Positions 33,933-46,400 of a stretch of DNA of 64,000 nt are shown here, in pieces. Position 1 is the stretch's first letter, and every line of letters begins with the position of its first letter. Made by a program: the position numbers and the translations under genes. The notes beneath the pieces were generated by a model. It saw only the letters and a list, made by a program, of their open reading frames with translations. It had not been told where the DNA came from and searched no databases. The DNA comes from Channallabes apus (taxonomy: Eukaryota; Chordata; Actinopteri; Siluriformes; Clariidae), in NCBI GenBank assembly GCA_030522415.1, contig CM060109.1, positions 36,992,392 through 37,056,391 on the forward strand, written 5' to 3'.

Positions 33933-33986
<54 letters not shown>
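33933..33986. repeat. (GA)n microsatellite
   Basis: Pure GA run of 54 bases at the start of a cluster of simple repeats that extends to 35.4 kb. Confidence 0.95.
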
Positions 33987-33988
<2 letters not shown>

Positions 33989-34598
33989 TAAGGAGAGCAG
34001 TAACTCTCCCAGCTAGTTATTCCTCCTCTCCATACCTCATTCCCTTCTCTCTCTCTCCATCTCTCGCTCTCTCTTTCTCTCTTTGTCTCTCCTCTCTGCC
34101 GGCTAGGCTGCTGTACTTTTCCACAACACACATAGTCCATGCTGCAACTACAGCATTCTGCAGCAAAAAAAAAAACCCAGCACAGAGCAGCCACTCCCAG
34201 GAACAAGACCATTTCATGCATTCAAATATATATATATATACACACACATATAGGCATCGTCAATACTGAATCGCCACTACGTGTACAGTATCACAAGCTG
34301 TGAAACACAAGCAACATTGTCAGATACTGTACAGTATGTAGTTTCAAGAGAAGCCTATTCGCTTAAGCATTAAGTCGCTGTCTGCTAAACCCTGCTGAAA
34401 CCTGCCGTTGCCACATGAGTTCAGCATCAAGCAATGGGCTGCATGCCGGGCTTTAAAGGAGCCAACTGACCTGTGTCCACCACTGATGTGCTCCACCCGC
34501 TACTCCCTCCACTCACACTCAGAGTGAATGGACCGATTCAAGTCTGGATGAGTCGTGATGAATGAAGGCCTCCCATTTTACTCTCCCTGTACTGGGCA

Positions 34599-34601
<3 letters not shown>

Positions 34602-34676
<75 letters not shown>

Positions 34677-34681
34677 CACAC
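34602..34681. repeat. compound (TG)n-(GA)n-(CA)n microsatellite
   Basis: TG run 34602-34643, GA run 34648-34669 and CA run 34669-34681 directly adjoining. Confidence 0.95.
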
Positions 34682-34807
34682 AGAGACAGAGAGAGATGGA
34701 AAAGGAAGAGTGTGTGTATGTGAGATAGAGAAACCTGTGCATTCAGCAGCAGCCAAGTCTTTACTGTTCTTTCCAGTAAAGAACTCTCCTCTTCCCTCTC
34801 CCTGATT

Positions 34808-35121
34808 CTCTCTCTCTCTCCCTCTCCCTGCTTCTCTCTCCCTGACTGCTTCTCTCTCTTATTCGTTCCAGCCACACAAAGACTCATTAGGTGCAGCCAG
34901 CTGAGGGCTGGAGACTGAGTACAGCCTGCCTGCGAGATCACATGGGTGGGATGTCTGAGATAGAACGAGCAAGAGAGAGAGAACGAGAGAGAGAACGAGC
35001 AAGAGAGAGAGAATGAGAACGAGAGAGAGAGAACGAGAGAGAGAGAGACCCTCTTCTGTGCTCCTGCTGTCTGCAGATATTTTTACCAGTGTTAAAACAG
35101 GAGGGAGGGGGTAAGAGAAGG

Positions 35122-35170
<49 letters not shown>
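34808..35170. repeat. polypyrimidine/polypurine low-complexity tract
   Basis: CTCTCT-rich sequence (34808-34860), AACGAGAGAGA-type purine repeats (34968-35050) and a pure GA run (35126-35166). Confidence 0.85.
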
Positions 35171-35173
<3 letters not shown>

Positions 35174-35279
35174 GTGCAGAGATTGCATGAGAAGGGATGT
35201 AGAAAGGAGAGGAAGCTACAAGTCAATACCCTGCACAGCAAGTAATCTAAAGAGATTAATGGGTACACTAACAAATTAG

Positions 35280-35373
<94 letters not shown>
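35280..35373. repeat. (CA)n microsatellite
   Basis: Uninterrupted CA run of 94 bases. Confidence 0.97.
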
Positions 35374-35375
<2 letters not shown>

Positions 35376-37636
35376 TTTAGGCTGTTGCACTGGGATTTGT
35401 GGTAAAAACTCAGTGCTATAGTTAACATTGGTTATGTTATCAATGCCACAGGTTTATAGAGCAATAATGCCCTCCAGCACCAAAAACTCCTTTCCAACTA
35501 TTCCAAAATTATGTTTAATGTACACCAAAATATATTTAATTTACATTTTTACATTAACATATACACGTTCGTCCTATGCTTATCCAATGGCTAGCATAAT
35601 TTCATAAGATAAGATAAATATTCCTTTTATTTGTTTATTATTTGAAAACAGATTCACCAATTTTAAATAGCTTTTTTTTTTTTTTTCAAATCAATATGGG
35701 AACAGATTTGAATTTCTGGTCTGAGATAACAAAAAGGACACCTGATGTTTTACAGTACTTGTTAACAGCAGCCTGCAGACGATGGTTATAAGGAGTAATG
35801 GTTCCAGGTCAGGTATTATATGACACCTAAATGTCTGGCTACTGGTACACTGAAGAAAGAAAAAAAAAGTAAGAAGGCATTCTTTGTCTTTGGCCACCCA
35901 CAGTCAGCCAATTATTTAGTAATAAAGGGAGACTACTGCACACATTAAAACACCAGGTTGAAGCAATAACAGTGCAATAACAGTGCAGAGTACTACTGCT
36001 GGGATTCCTGTTCGAACCCAAACCGAGCTAAAGCTCCTCAATAACGATGTTGTACTGTAGATTTAGGGCAGTATGGGTAGTAGACTATTGTTGCTAAGCA
36101 ACGTACCTGCCAATCAGTTATCCACAGGGTCATGTGGTAAGGCTAAGCCCTTGGGATTGGCCTCAGAAAATAAATGAAGGTGCATATATTTACAATCTAA
36201 ATGGTAATCTGTGTTAACACTCTACGTATATCATAGCATGTGCAATTATCTTTACACTATTTCATTCTTTTATTGCAAACACAAATACAGTGGATTAAAT
36301 GACAGAGAAATGTGTGCTCAGTTAGGCATATAATGTAGTAGTGATTCAATGTTTCGGTGTTCTCTTTTATTAAAATTAAGGCATTAATTTAAGGAGTTAC
36401 ATTTTAGCATGTACATTTTAGCATCTCTCTTCTGGTTTAATCACCTTGGGTTACACAAAGAAATTATTTATGGATTTCCAGAACATGGTCTTATTAATAC
36501 CTCAACAGAACTTTCATTCAAGCTTAAAAGAAAATGTTATACAACCATCATTTGCTATTGTATAAATATTAAACTAAAAATTTATATTTCTCCACATTCA
36601 CTAGGGGGCAACCAAATTCAATTAAATTTATACATTTGTTTATAAATAATTTTATCTTTTAACTGTGGTCATTGTTGCAAAGTTTGAAGTAATCAAAAAT
36701 AAGGAAATATTATGGAAATAAGTTTGAAAATGGCATTATATAGCATTAGTGACTTTACAAAATCTCTGTAAAGGGTCACCTGCCTCATAATGATAAAGCA
36801 AATTATGAATAATGAATAATAGTAAACTATCCATCGGGTGATACCATCAAGGGTACACCTTTTGCACCTTTGATATGCATCTTTCACCTGGACATTTTTA
36901 TACTGTAGCGCACATTTAAAAAAGGTACGTCAATGGACCATAATTATTTTTGGTAAGAAGGTAAATCTTTAAAATGTACACTATATGCACCAGTCTAGAA
37001 AAGAGATAAATAGGATGTACCCTTGAGATGCCACTCCAGCAACAAGGAAGGGTACAGTTTAATACACTTTTTTTTTTTTCCAATTGTGGATAGCCCATGG
37101 GTATAAAGTATTGATCTCTGAATGGATGAACACTAAAGCTGAGACTAAATGGAAAATCATTCCAAATAATAACAGCAAGCAATTTCCTCATATTACTTGT
37201 GTAGCCTAATATTGTTCCCTACAAAACGCTTTTGTTTTTGTCCACAGACCAGCCAATGGGAAGGAAAGCTCATGACCCTTCCCATAAGTGGACAGGATAA
37301 ATGCTCCTATCAAGTCATAAGCATTGTGGAACCTGATTTTCCCACATGATTTAATTATTCTCCTCATTTCCTCTCCATCTTTGGAACCCATCTATTGTAT
37401 AACAGCGATATCTAATTTCCATTTTTTTTCCCTTTTCCCTCCTTATGGGGAATCAGACTCTCTGCTCCATTTCATATAAATACAGAACATAGGCCAATCA
37501 GAAACAGTTCCGTTACACCAATTTGGTGAGCCACTGCATCAGCAAGAATGATCCGTTTCGGCAATGTGAGTGTGGATTTTGTGTCATACTGTATATTGAG
37601 ACTTTAGTCAACAGGTTGGGCTTCATTAGCATAAAG
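35374..37636. other. unassigned AT-rich sequence
   Basis: No gene, RNA or confident element apart from the weak repeat patch at 36848-37065. Confidence 0.4.
36848..37065. repeat. degenerate GGTACA/TGCACC repeat patch
   Basis: Scattered GGGTACACC, TTTTGCACCTTT, AAAAGGTACG, TGTACACTATATGCACC and GATGTACCC motifs resemble an old GGTACA-type minisatellite seen in teleosts. Weak. Confidence 0.3.
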
Positions 37637-37819
37637 AAGTGTATACCTGAATTTATGATGGTAAAAGTTCGGTTCTAAATTGAATATGATTGTGACATAG
37701 AAACACAGATTAGAGATTTTTAAGATTCTTATGGTATGGTATGAAAAAAATCTTTGTAATAAGCAGAGGTTTCAATAGCAGGTGTAGGAAGCAAAACCAA
37801 TGCTTCTACTGTATATATT
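37637..37819 (+). repeat. inverted repeat arm, left
   Basis: About 183 bases (starts AAGTGTATACCTGAATTTAT, includes AGATTTTTAAGATTCTTATG and GAAGCAAAACCAATGCTTCT). The reverse complement matches 40857-41044 along the whole length with scattered differences. Confidence 0.8.
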
Positions 37820-38812
37820 CAACCACTAACATCAGATATTTTGTGACAGTCTGATTATGATAAAGACATCAGTGAGAGTATCAAGCGAGGGAAATTTTTC
37901 AATTTCAAAACAGCAATAATATCAAGACCAATATACAGTATATATATCAAAGAACACCCTAAACAGAGGTGACGTTTTATATGAACAAATTCTGTTCGAC
38001 TTTGATTATCACACTGCAACTCTATTGACTCTCAAACCAGTTAAAAGCTTTACACAGTGAATTACACAAATACATGTAGGGCCTTCAGACTACAAAATCT
38101 CCCCTTAACACAGAAAAGGTAATAAGTAGTAGAGAAAAACTCCTGCTGCTGTGATGCCAGCTCTCCTCAGCACGCAGCGCACTTCCATTGTCACCTCTAT
38201 TTAACTCCCTTTGCTTTCTGCTGTCTCCCCATCTGTTCAGCCTCTATCCCCAGCCTGTGCTTCCACCTAAATGTTTCATTCTACGTCACCACAGTTTTTC
38301 CATGGCCTTTAATTAGCAGCATACTAACCCCTGAATGGCCTCAGCCCAGAGAATAGCTGAGACCAGGCACTCCACTGAATCACATGGGTCAGTTCAATAG
38401 TGTACAGTACTTCCTGGCCCCGGGGCTCACACTTCTGAAAACAAATAAGTGCATGACCACTGTTGCAAATAACACTGGGAATTAAAATCAGACTCGTGGA
38501 GCCACTCATACTAAACTACCATTATTCTATTTGCACCATGAGATACTACAGAGATCTGCTGATTTAAAAAAAAATATTTTTATAGTATAGCCATTGTGTG
38601 CGCACAGCCATTTATTTGAATATACTATATTATAGCTAGTTCACACAAACAGGCCACTTGAAATTTTTTTTCAAAAGTGGGCATATTAAATAATTTAACA
38701 ACATTGAATACTATTCAAGCACAAAATTTTTTCCATTAACAAAACATTTAAAATTTAATGCCAAGTTAAATGTCCATCAACATATGAACTTTGGACAGAT
38801 AATGTCCTGCCA

Positions 38813-38902
38813 CGGTTATTTTTTTAAAATACATTTTAAAATGTACATATGTTTGCATTCAAGGTCATGAAATGTTGCTGTTCTTCTATAATTCTACAGT
38901 AC
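38813..38902 (+). repeat. dispersed repeat family X, copy 1
   Basis: It contains AAAATACATTTTAAAATGTA and GAAATGTTGCTGTTCTTCTA, shared with 39720-39830 and more distantly with 43265-43400. Confidence 0.5.
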
Positions 38903-38925
38903 ATACTCACTCACTCACCGTTTAG

Positions 38926-39190
38926 ACTGGAATAGGCTCCAGGCCCCCTGCAACCCTGTAAACAGGAAAAAGCGGTCTTCGTCCTGTATAACACACATGC
39001 GCTATCCACATATTCCGCTGGCGAGAGCTCTCAGACACCCATGATCGGCCAGTGTCGCCATGATTGATGTGAGAGTGTTAGTATGTCATCCCTCCCTCTG
39101 AAAAAGCATGGTCAGTCTTCTCTTTAAGCTCACAACTACAGATGGCTGTAGTACCACCCGGGAATTGAACTCATGATCTTCGGATGATTT
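38926..39190. repeat. SINE-like fragments
   Basis: 38926-38980 is a SINE tail (GGAATAGGCTCCAGGCCCCC, CCCTGTAAACAGG). 39150-39185 read on the - strand has ATCATGAGTTCAATTCCCGG, a tRNA B-box-like head of an opposing copy. Confidence 0.5.
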
Positions 39191-39659
39191 TGGAAACACG
39201 AATGAGAGGATAAAATGTACTGGGCACAACAACAAAAAAAAGAGTGAACTGCAGGAACAGCAATCAGGTCACTGTGTGTTCTCTCCTCTCTGAGTTTAAT
39301 GTCAGCCAGTAAAAGCAGTGCATCTCTCTCTCTCTCTAGTCTTGCTAACCTAACTTAACAGTGCAGCTCTTGGTTTGTCCGTGTTATTCTTGTGTGTCAG
39401 CCACTTCCAGAGCTGTGCTCTGTGACAAGAGTGACAAAGTGAGAGAGAAACACAACTATTTATGATATTTGATAAACACAAACAGGGAACTGTTATATAA
39501 ACTTCAGCTTGGAAAAGATAACAGCGTGGTGCATAAATATGCATTCATATGCAAGTACGTATGCACATGAAAAATCAAAAACGAAAAGAAAAAAGTGCTA
39601 AAAAATCTTTCATTTTCCAAAGCCTTGTCTTTCAAACATTGACTATTAGAGTCAGGGAA

Positions 39660-40012
39660 AAAACATTTCAGTGATATATCACGATCAGTGATGTGGTGAG
39701 TCGATTGCGATGTGATTTTTTAGTGATTTAAAAAAAATTCATTTTAAATGTACAGTACACATGCTTGCATTCGAGAAATGTTGCTGTTCTTTTATAGTTT
39801 TACAGGTGGCACGCTCTAAACTATTCGACATTACCAGGCAGAACAGCATCTTGGAGGAGCAAATTATTTGCCAAGTTTGATAAGAATTGTAACAAAATTA
39901 TAAGAAAAAGAATCTTACAGAATTGTGATATTAACAATCACAATACAGACTGAATCAGCACAGAGATTTGCAATAATATCATATCGTCTGGCCCCTGCTG
40001 ATTCCCATCCCT
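39660..40012 (+). repeat. dispersed repeat family X, copy 2
   Basis: Runs from GATTGCGATGTGATTTTTTA through GAGAAATGTTGCTGTTCTTT and GGCACGCTCTAAACTATTC to GATTCCCATCCCTATTG. It resembles a non-autonomous teleost DNA element and is shared with 38813 and 43190. Confidence 0.5.
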
Positions 40013-40856
40013 ATTGACTATGGTGGAAGATGGATGTCCTACTTTATTTTAATGTAGATTTTTAAAACATGTAGGATTATGTAAACATTAGGATTTTCTT
40101 CCATGTGAATTTAAAATATTTTCAGGAAAATCATAGTGACACTGTTGTTGTAGCTGTCATGGTACTAAAGGACCGCAAACAGACCAATAAGGTTGGGAGG
40201 GCAAATAAAATGTATTTACTTTTAATAACAATGATCAAATATATAATAGTATATGTCCGTACACTAAAAAAATCCCACAAAGGGAAGTACTTTTAAAAAC
40301 ATAAAAACTATATATATATATTAATAGCCTGTTGATAAAGATTTTATTCCACCGAGTCGTTTTATATGCGAAGCAGATTTGGGATTCACACACTAGTAAA
40401 GCAATAAGCAGGTGCGTTCGATATGTTGCAGACGTGAGGCATTCTGCACAGCTCTGTGTACATTGTGCTTTAGGACAAAGCCAAGCACTCATATCAGTAC
40501 TTGCTATTGGCAAGTACAAAAATGGAAGTACTTATATTTGTACTTGGTCTGGCAAAAGATGGTTTCGATGTATATTTAAACCTGTTCTGCCCTCTGGACA
40601 TGCCAGATCCATCCTGATGCCCTACTTCTGGCTGGAATTCTGATCACTTGGAGACCACTCACTGCTGCTGAGGATGGCACCATATGGTCTCTTTAAAAAA
40701 AATGCATGTGACTACTGAAGATGGTTCCAATTAAAAACTATGAGGATGGCTTTGGATTGCATTTGATATCAACAGTTTTGCTATGCAGTCTTGTAACTAT
40801 AATTGCTGCATTAGTCTAAGGTTTGAAATTACCATGAACAGTTTTGTACCTCTCAA

Positions 40857-41044
40857 CATTAAAAAAATATATAGAAGCACTGGTTTTGCTTTCTACGTCT
40901 GCTATTAAAACCTCCAGTTATTACAAAGCTCTTTTTCATACCATAAGAATCTTAAAAATCTTTACTGTGCTTTTCTGTGACACAAACATGCTTTTTAGAA
41001 ACGAGCACCTCACTTACACGTCATAAATTCAGCAATACACTTTA
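40857..41044 (-). repeat. inverted repeat arm, right
   Basis: Read on the - strand it gives AAGTGTATTGCTGAATTTAT, AGATTTTTAAGATTCTTATG and GAAAGCAAAACCAGTGCTTC, matching 37637-37819. The arms are about 3 kb apart. Family unknown. Confidence 0.8.
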
Positions 41045-42547
41045 CGTAACTCTCTAGAAAAATAGGTAACCTCAACGAATGAATTTCACTGTTAAACCAT
41101 CGCACTTTTGACCATAGAGCACACAGTTATAAAGGGGATTTATTTAGGTGCTATACAGTATCAATGAAATAAGGATGAATTCCCGCTTGTCATCGTAGAG
41201 TTTTTTAAATTTCCATTGTCGCCTCTAGCCCGCTTTTTAGATATAAACTGATAAAGCTATAAATTTGTACATTTATTTTAGTTTTTATCTATTCTATGTT
41301 TATATTTCTGTAACGGCTGCTTTGTGAGAGTCTATAGCACTCTGTATATATGAAAGTCAAAGTGGATTTTATTCTCATTTCAACCATATACTGTACAGTA
41401 GGACAGATGATTTAAGAAAAACACTTAAGAGGAACAAGATACTTTGGGATGTGCTGCTATTAAAAAATAATCCTTTTCAGGGTAAAACTCACAACCTACT
41501 ATTATCCAAAGTTATTATATTGATAATTTGGAAATTTGCTTAACTATGAAAGTCTGCAACTGCAATAAGTAGACAACACATCACTGCACACAGATAATGA
41601 ATGGGTCTAATATTTAAACTATTTGACTGCATTTTAATAAAGTCCATGAAGTGTATTTCATATTAGCATAAGTACCCGTTGTTGATGGGTAAAAATATTT
41701 CTAGAAATAGTTAAAAGGTTAAAGCTAAAAATAAGCTGATCAGCATCTTGCACATATCTGCTCATAACTTCCCTCCTGCTCAACAATTTGACAAAGTTAA
41801 TGGTGCAGGTTTAACTTTAGGCAAATACAGAAGGACTGGAAAAGGTTCATTAAATTCGGCTCAGCCGGTTCTGTGTGATGCTGTAACAAAATCTGCCTGG
41901 ACAGACACACTGACAAACACACATACGGACACAAATTTTTGGTTGAGTTCTCCAATGTATGAAGTGTAAATATATAATTGAAAGATCGAGTTCTGACCAA
42001 TGTACAGACAAAACCCTTTCTAATATTTATATACTGTAGATGACAAAAACGTTGAAGCCATCACTCTGAAAGCAGAAGTGAGTTTAGCCAAGAGGCCAGG
42101 GTGACTCTCTCACCAACCTTCTCTGCAGTCTACAAACTAGACAAGGCAACTGCACAGTACAGCACGAACACAGCCTCACTGTGTCCACACAGAGAACGCG
42201 CGAGAGAGAAAGAGAGAGAAAGACACCAGACAGCAGGCAAGAAAAGGAACACAGTAGAAGAACATTTGGTCTGCCAGCTTTAGCTAAAGCTCAATATGTC
42301 CTACCTCATCTCTACAATGTTAGTGTTTTTACTGTTGTACAGCACAACACAAACATTATTCTACGCATATGGCTATGCAAGTTTTTTTGAAGCATCATAC
42401 GTCAATGGAGCGGCTGTCTCGGCCCACTGTAGATGTAGCAGCACAGACAGACAGTGAAAATGGAGCTTACAAAGAGAGAGGAGTAAAAAGCCACTAACAC
42501 CTCAGAAGCAGTGTGGTAGAAGTCCAGACTGTGTTTAACCTCTTAAA

Positions 42548-42548
<1 letters not shown>

Positions 42549-42621
<73 letters not shown>
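42549..42621. repeat. (CA)n microsatellite
   Basis: Uninterrupted CA run of 73 bases. Confidence 0.97.
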
Positions 42622-42622
<1 letters not shown>

Positions 42623-43189
42623 AGTAACACTATTAAACAGCAGCCTTGTGAGAGCCATTGGTGATTTCCAGGTGAAAAAAGTCTCTCTGCAGATCCATGT
42701 ATCCTACAAAACTCTATACTGTAATGATTATACAGTATATCAAAGATCTATCTCTGCTGGATTCTGCAACTTACTAAAGGGCTCCAAAAGGCCATAAATG
42801 CAGTGATGATATATGACATGTTTGACATTAGATTTAGAAAGTGTTGACTATACTGTACATGGGGTCTGCTTCATGAAAAAACACCAACGCAGGATTTTTT
42901 TTTTAAAGGTCATGGCTTACTCTTTCAGTGTAGTGTTCAGAAGCGGCCTTATGTCCTAAGGAAGCGGTGGTGTAAGTAAATGATTTGTTCTTTAAAATGT
43001 TTATTTCTCTTCGTAATGCCCTGCAAACTACTTAACCTTTCCAGTAATCATATCAATAATTTTAAAGCCGAATCTATGAATATATACAGAAAAAATATAT
43101 AATGTATACACATACAGAATACTGTATATATAGAAACTTGTGTACTTGTACCAACGAGCATATGATAATTACTGATTAGCTAACTAGTA

Positions 43190-43475
43190 GAGATGTGGTA
43201 AAAATTAATTTGATTAGGTATAGCAATTCATTTGGTTTGGAACTTCTTATTTCGCCACACTAACTTAAAAATCAAATTTTTATATATATAAAAATTCGAT
43301 TTGAAGTGGCAAAATGTTGCCGTTCCACTAGAACCGTGCAGTCGGTGCACTCTAACCTATTCTCTATTGTTAGAATGGTAACAAAATCAAAGAATCTCAA
43401 CACAATTTGAATTGGCACTTAGGAATCATGATATCATATCCTGAGATTCCTGGTGCTTCACATCCATACAAGCCA
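43190..43475 (+). repeat. dispersed repeat family X, copy 3
   Basis: It begins TAGAGATGTGGTAAAAATTA, includes GGCAAAATGTTGCCGTTCCA and GTGCACTCTAACCTATTCTC, and ends with GGTGCTTCACATCCATAC. It is a diverged relative of 39660-40012. Confidence 0.45.
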
Positions 43476-46400
43476 CTTTCCCTTGGAGATCAATAAAGTA
43501 TTTTATTTTGCCAGACAATTAATTAACAAACTAGTACAGTAGGTCTTAGCACTGCTCATAAACAAGCTTTATCTAGCAATTAGTCTGATTTTAGCACAAT
43601 AAGGAAGGCTATTTTTAATTACCACCATTTATTCAGTATGTTAACTAGCTGGTCCACTGATGCTCAGTTCTTCTGCTGAACTGAAACTGAACACAAATCT
43701 ACCCATCGAATCCATCACTTATTTCAAATCATGTTTTTAGGTTTAGTGCTTTTCAAAGTGATTTTCCTGTGGTGTACTATGTACTAATATTCAATTAATG
43801 ATAAACCTGGAAGCAAAGAGTAGTACACATATGGCATACTCTATTCAGTGGATATGTATTTTATCACATTGTTTACAGATGCATACACAGGATGAAAACA
43901 AGTGAAATAATTTTATTATGACACATTACCGAGTTACTTAGTTTTGCTTTATTTACCATGAATGCTCAATTAACCTATGACTTGTGGGCCTGTAAATCAG
44001 TATGAATTTCAATTTATACAAAAACACATTACTGCTCATTGTTTAGAAAGACAAAGAGCTCACACATTAAACCTTCCTAATCACAGCATTCATTAAACAA
44101 AATGTATCACTTACAAAAATGACTATCTTGCACAATAACAACACAAAACTGTGAGACTACAGAACTTGTCCTTTTTGGGAGCAACAAGCAAAAATATACG
44201 AGCCAATTAAGGACAAAGGAGCCCATTTAAGCAAATGTACTACACTCACTGCTTTATGGAAATGAGGCTTCATTCCAGCTCTGTACATTTGTTAACTTGC
44301 TGCTGCCCAAGGCAAGGCATTAGTCATCAACACAGACACACACACACACACATGCACACACATGAAAGGAGCGAGACAGAGCTGGCTGCTGTTCAGTATC
44401 CTGCACACGGAGCAGACTGCTGCAGCTAGTGCCCAGCATTGATCTCCTCATCCTCCACCCAGAACAATGAAGGGAGGGGAAAAAAAAGCAAAAAAATCTG
44501 CCTTGTGCATGTGAACAGGTTCAGCTTCACAGTGACAGACAGAATCTTAAACTGGTAGTATCGTGGGTGGTGTTTATTAAGGTGGACTGCAGACTTTCCT
44601 CGTGTTACACAGAACCTTGAACTCTTAATAGAAATAAATGCCATGCACAGAGGCTGCTCCTCTCATCATGGCTTGTGTTAGCGCATAAATTAAGAAGGAC
44701 ATTAAAATATGCACCACTAGTGAAGCGCAAACATTGAGTGTTATCAGGTCCTCGTATTGCTAATGACTGGACTGGAGTAAAGAATTAAGGAAATTGGTAT
44801 GGGATAAGCGAAAATCTATTGAAAGCTTCTTTGAGTAAGCATAATCGGACATCAATTCAAAGCTGCTGGAAGGTTCTTGACATATTATAGTATACGATGT
44901 CATATAATGTTAATTGGTAGTGGTGCAAAATGAATCTCGTAAAAATTTTAATGGCACTATAGACCTATACAATTATTTAATAATAAAAAAAAAGGCAGTA
45001 AGTATTTATTTATTTACCTTTTAGATGATAGATGATCATTTGTCCAATTATTTGGAATGTTGGAATACTAAATAGTACATTTAATAGTTATATAACGCAA
45101 TATAATTTGCAATCACAGCATGTTAAAATAATCGCAATGTGATTTTAGGATCTAATCGTGCAGACCTACAGTACTATTTGGGTACTGAAAACTTTTCGGA
45201 TCATTTTAAAATTGGGGTAGCATAAAATGTCTTTTTGCATACCATGATCAGAACGTAGACATTCCTCAAATACTTCAAAAAGTTTCTTTTTGTGTTCAGC
45301 ACTGGCAAGGCTAAGGTCAATGCACACAAATTAGGCAGAAAGATAAAAAAAAAAAAAAACACATTCCTTCACTTAGCAGCTGTGTAGATCGTCCTGGAGT
45401 TGTAAATCCCGACTGTATCAAGTCTGCTCCAAATTTCATTCCTCTCACATACTTTTGTGGCATAATCAGGTACTTTCACCCTCATGTCAATCATAAGACA
45501 CCCCTGAATAATTCATAAAAATATTTTTTATTTATGTCTGCATTTTTCCCATGCCAAGAGAAGAAAAAAAAACTTAGGAGAAGCTGAAGCTCTTAGTAGA
45601 CAGAGACTCACATAGTGAACACCTCACATAGTGAACAATGCTTTCATCTTTAATCCAAGCGCTGGGAGGCTGGGGTTGTCTGGGTCCGCACAGGCACACG
45701 CATTATTAATTCACTTTCTCACTGAGAGCTGATAACATTTTCAAATTTAAACCGCAGAGGGCTGTTGTCAGAGATGATCTATGAAGTTAATCTTGTTTGT
45801 GTTAATTGTGAAAAATAATTATACATTTTAAACATCTCTCTTTGGATTGGATTTAATAACATATTGTGAAAACGCTGGATCAAATATTCCGGGAAAAAAG
45901 GGGGAAAAAAACCTGTATACTTCTCTTTTGACAGGAGTCGTTTCAGACATTTCTTCATAATAATAAAAAAAATAACATCTTTGTCTGATCATGAAAGTGA
46001 CAATTATCTTAAAATTCTTAACATCACATTTGAATTAACTGCTGCAGTCAAGTGAGTCTAATGATGTGGTTGTAATTTGGAGCTGAGTAAGGCTGTAAAT
46101 GACTGAAGCAGTGCCAGGTGTGGTACCCATCAATGACTGGCAGCTACCTGACAGCCAGGGTGTGTGCGCAGTCTAAAATTAGATGAGTGCATGTGTAGGC
46201 TGAGTGAGTGTCACTAAAAGATGACTAAACTGCCATTCATGCCAAACAATCAGTGTGGGACAGAGGAATAATACAGGTACATGCTTACAATGCAGACAAT
46301 TTCAGCAGCATACATTCTCCTATTATTTTTACGCAATTGTGAAACAACTAATATTAATCGAATTAAATCCTGAATATTGATGCAATGAATACTGATGTGT

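Noticed and set aside
34519..35373. Several long open frames on the - strand in the simple-repeat cluster
   Set aside because: They are translations of CA, CT and GA dinucleotide arrays, with alternating residues and no domain.
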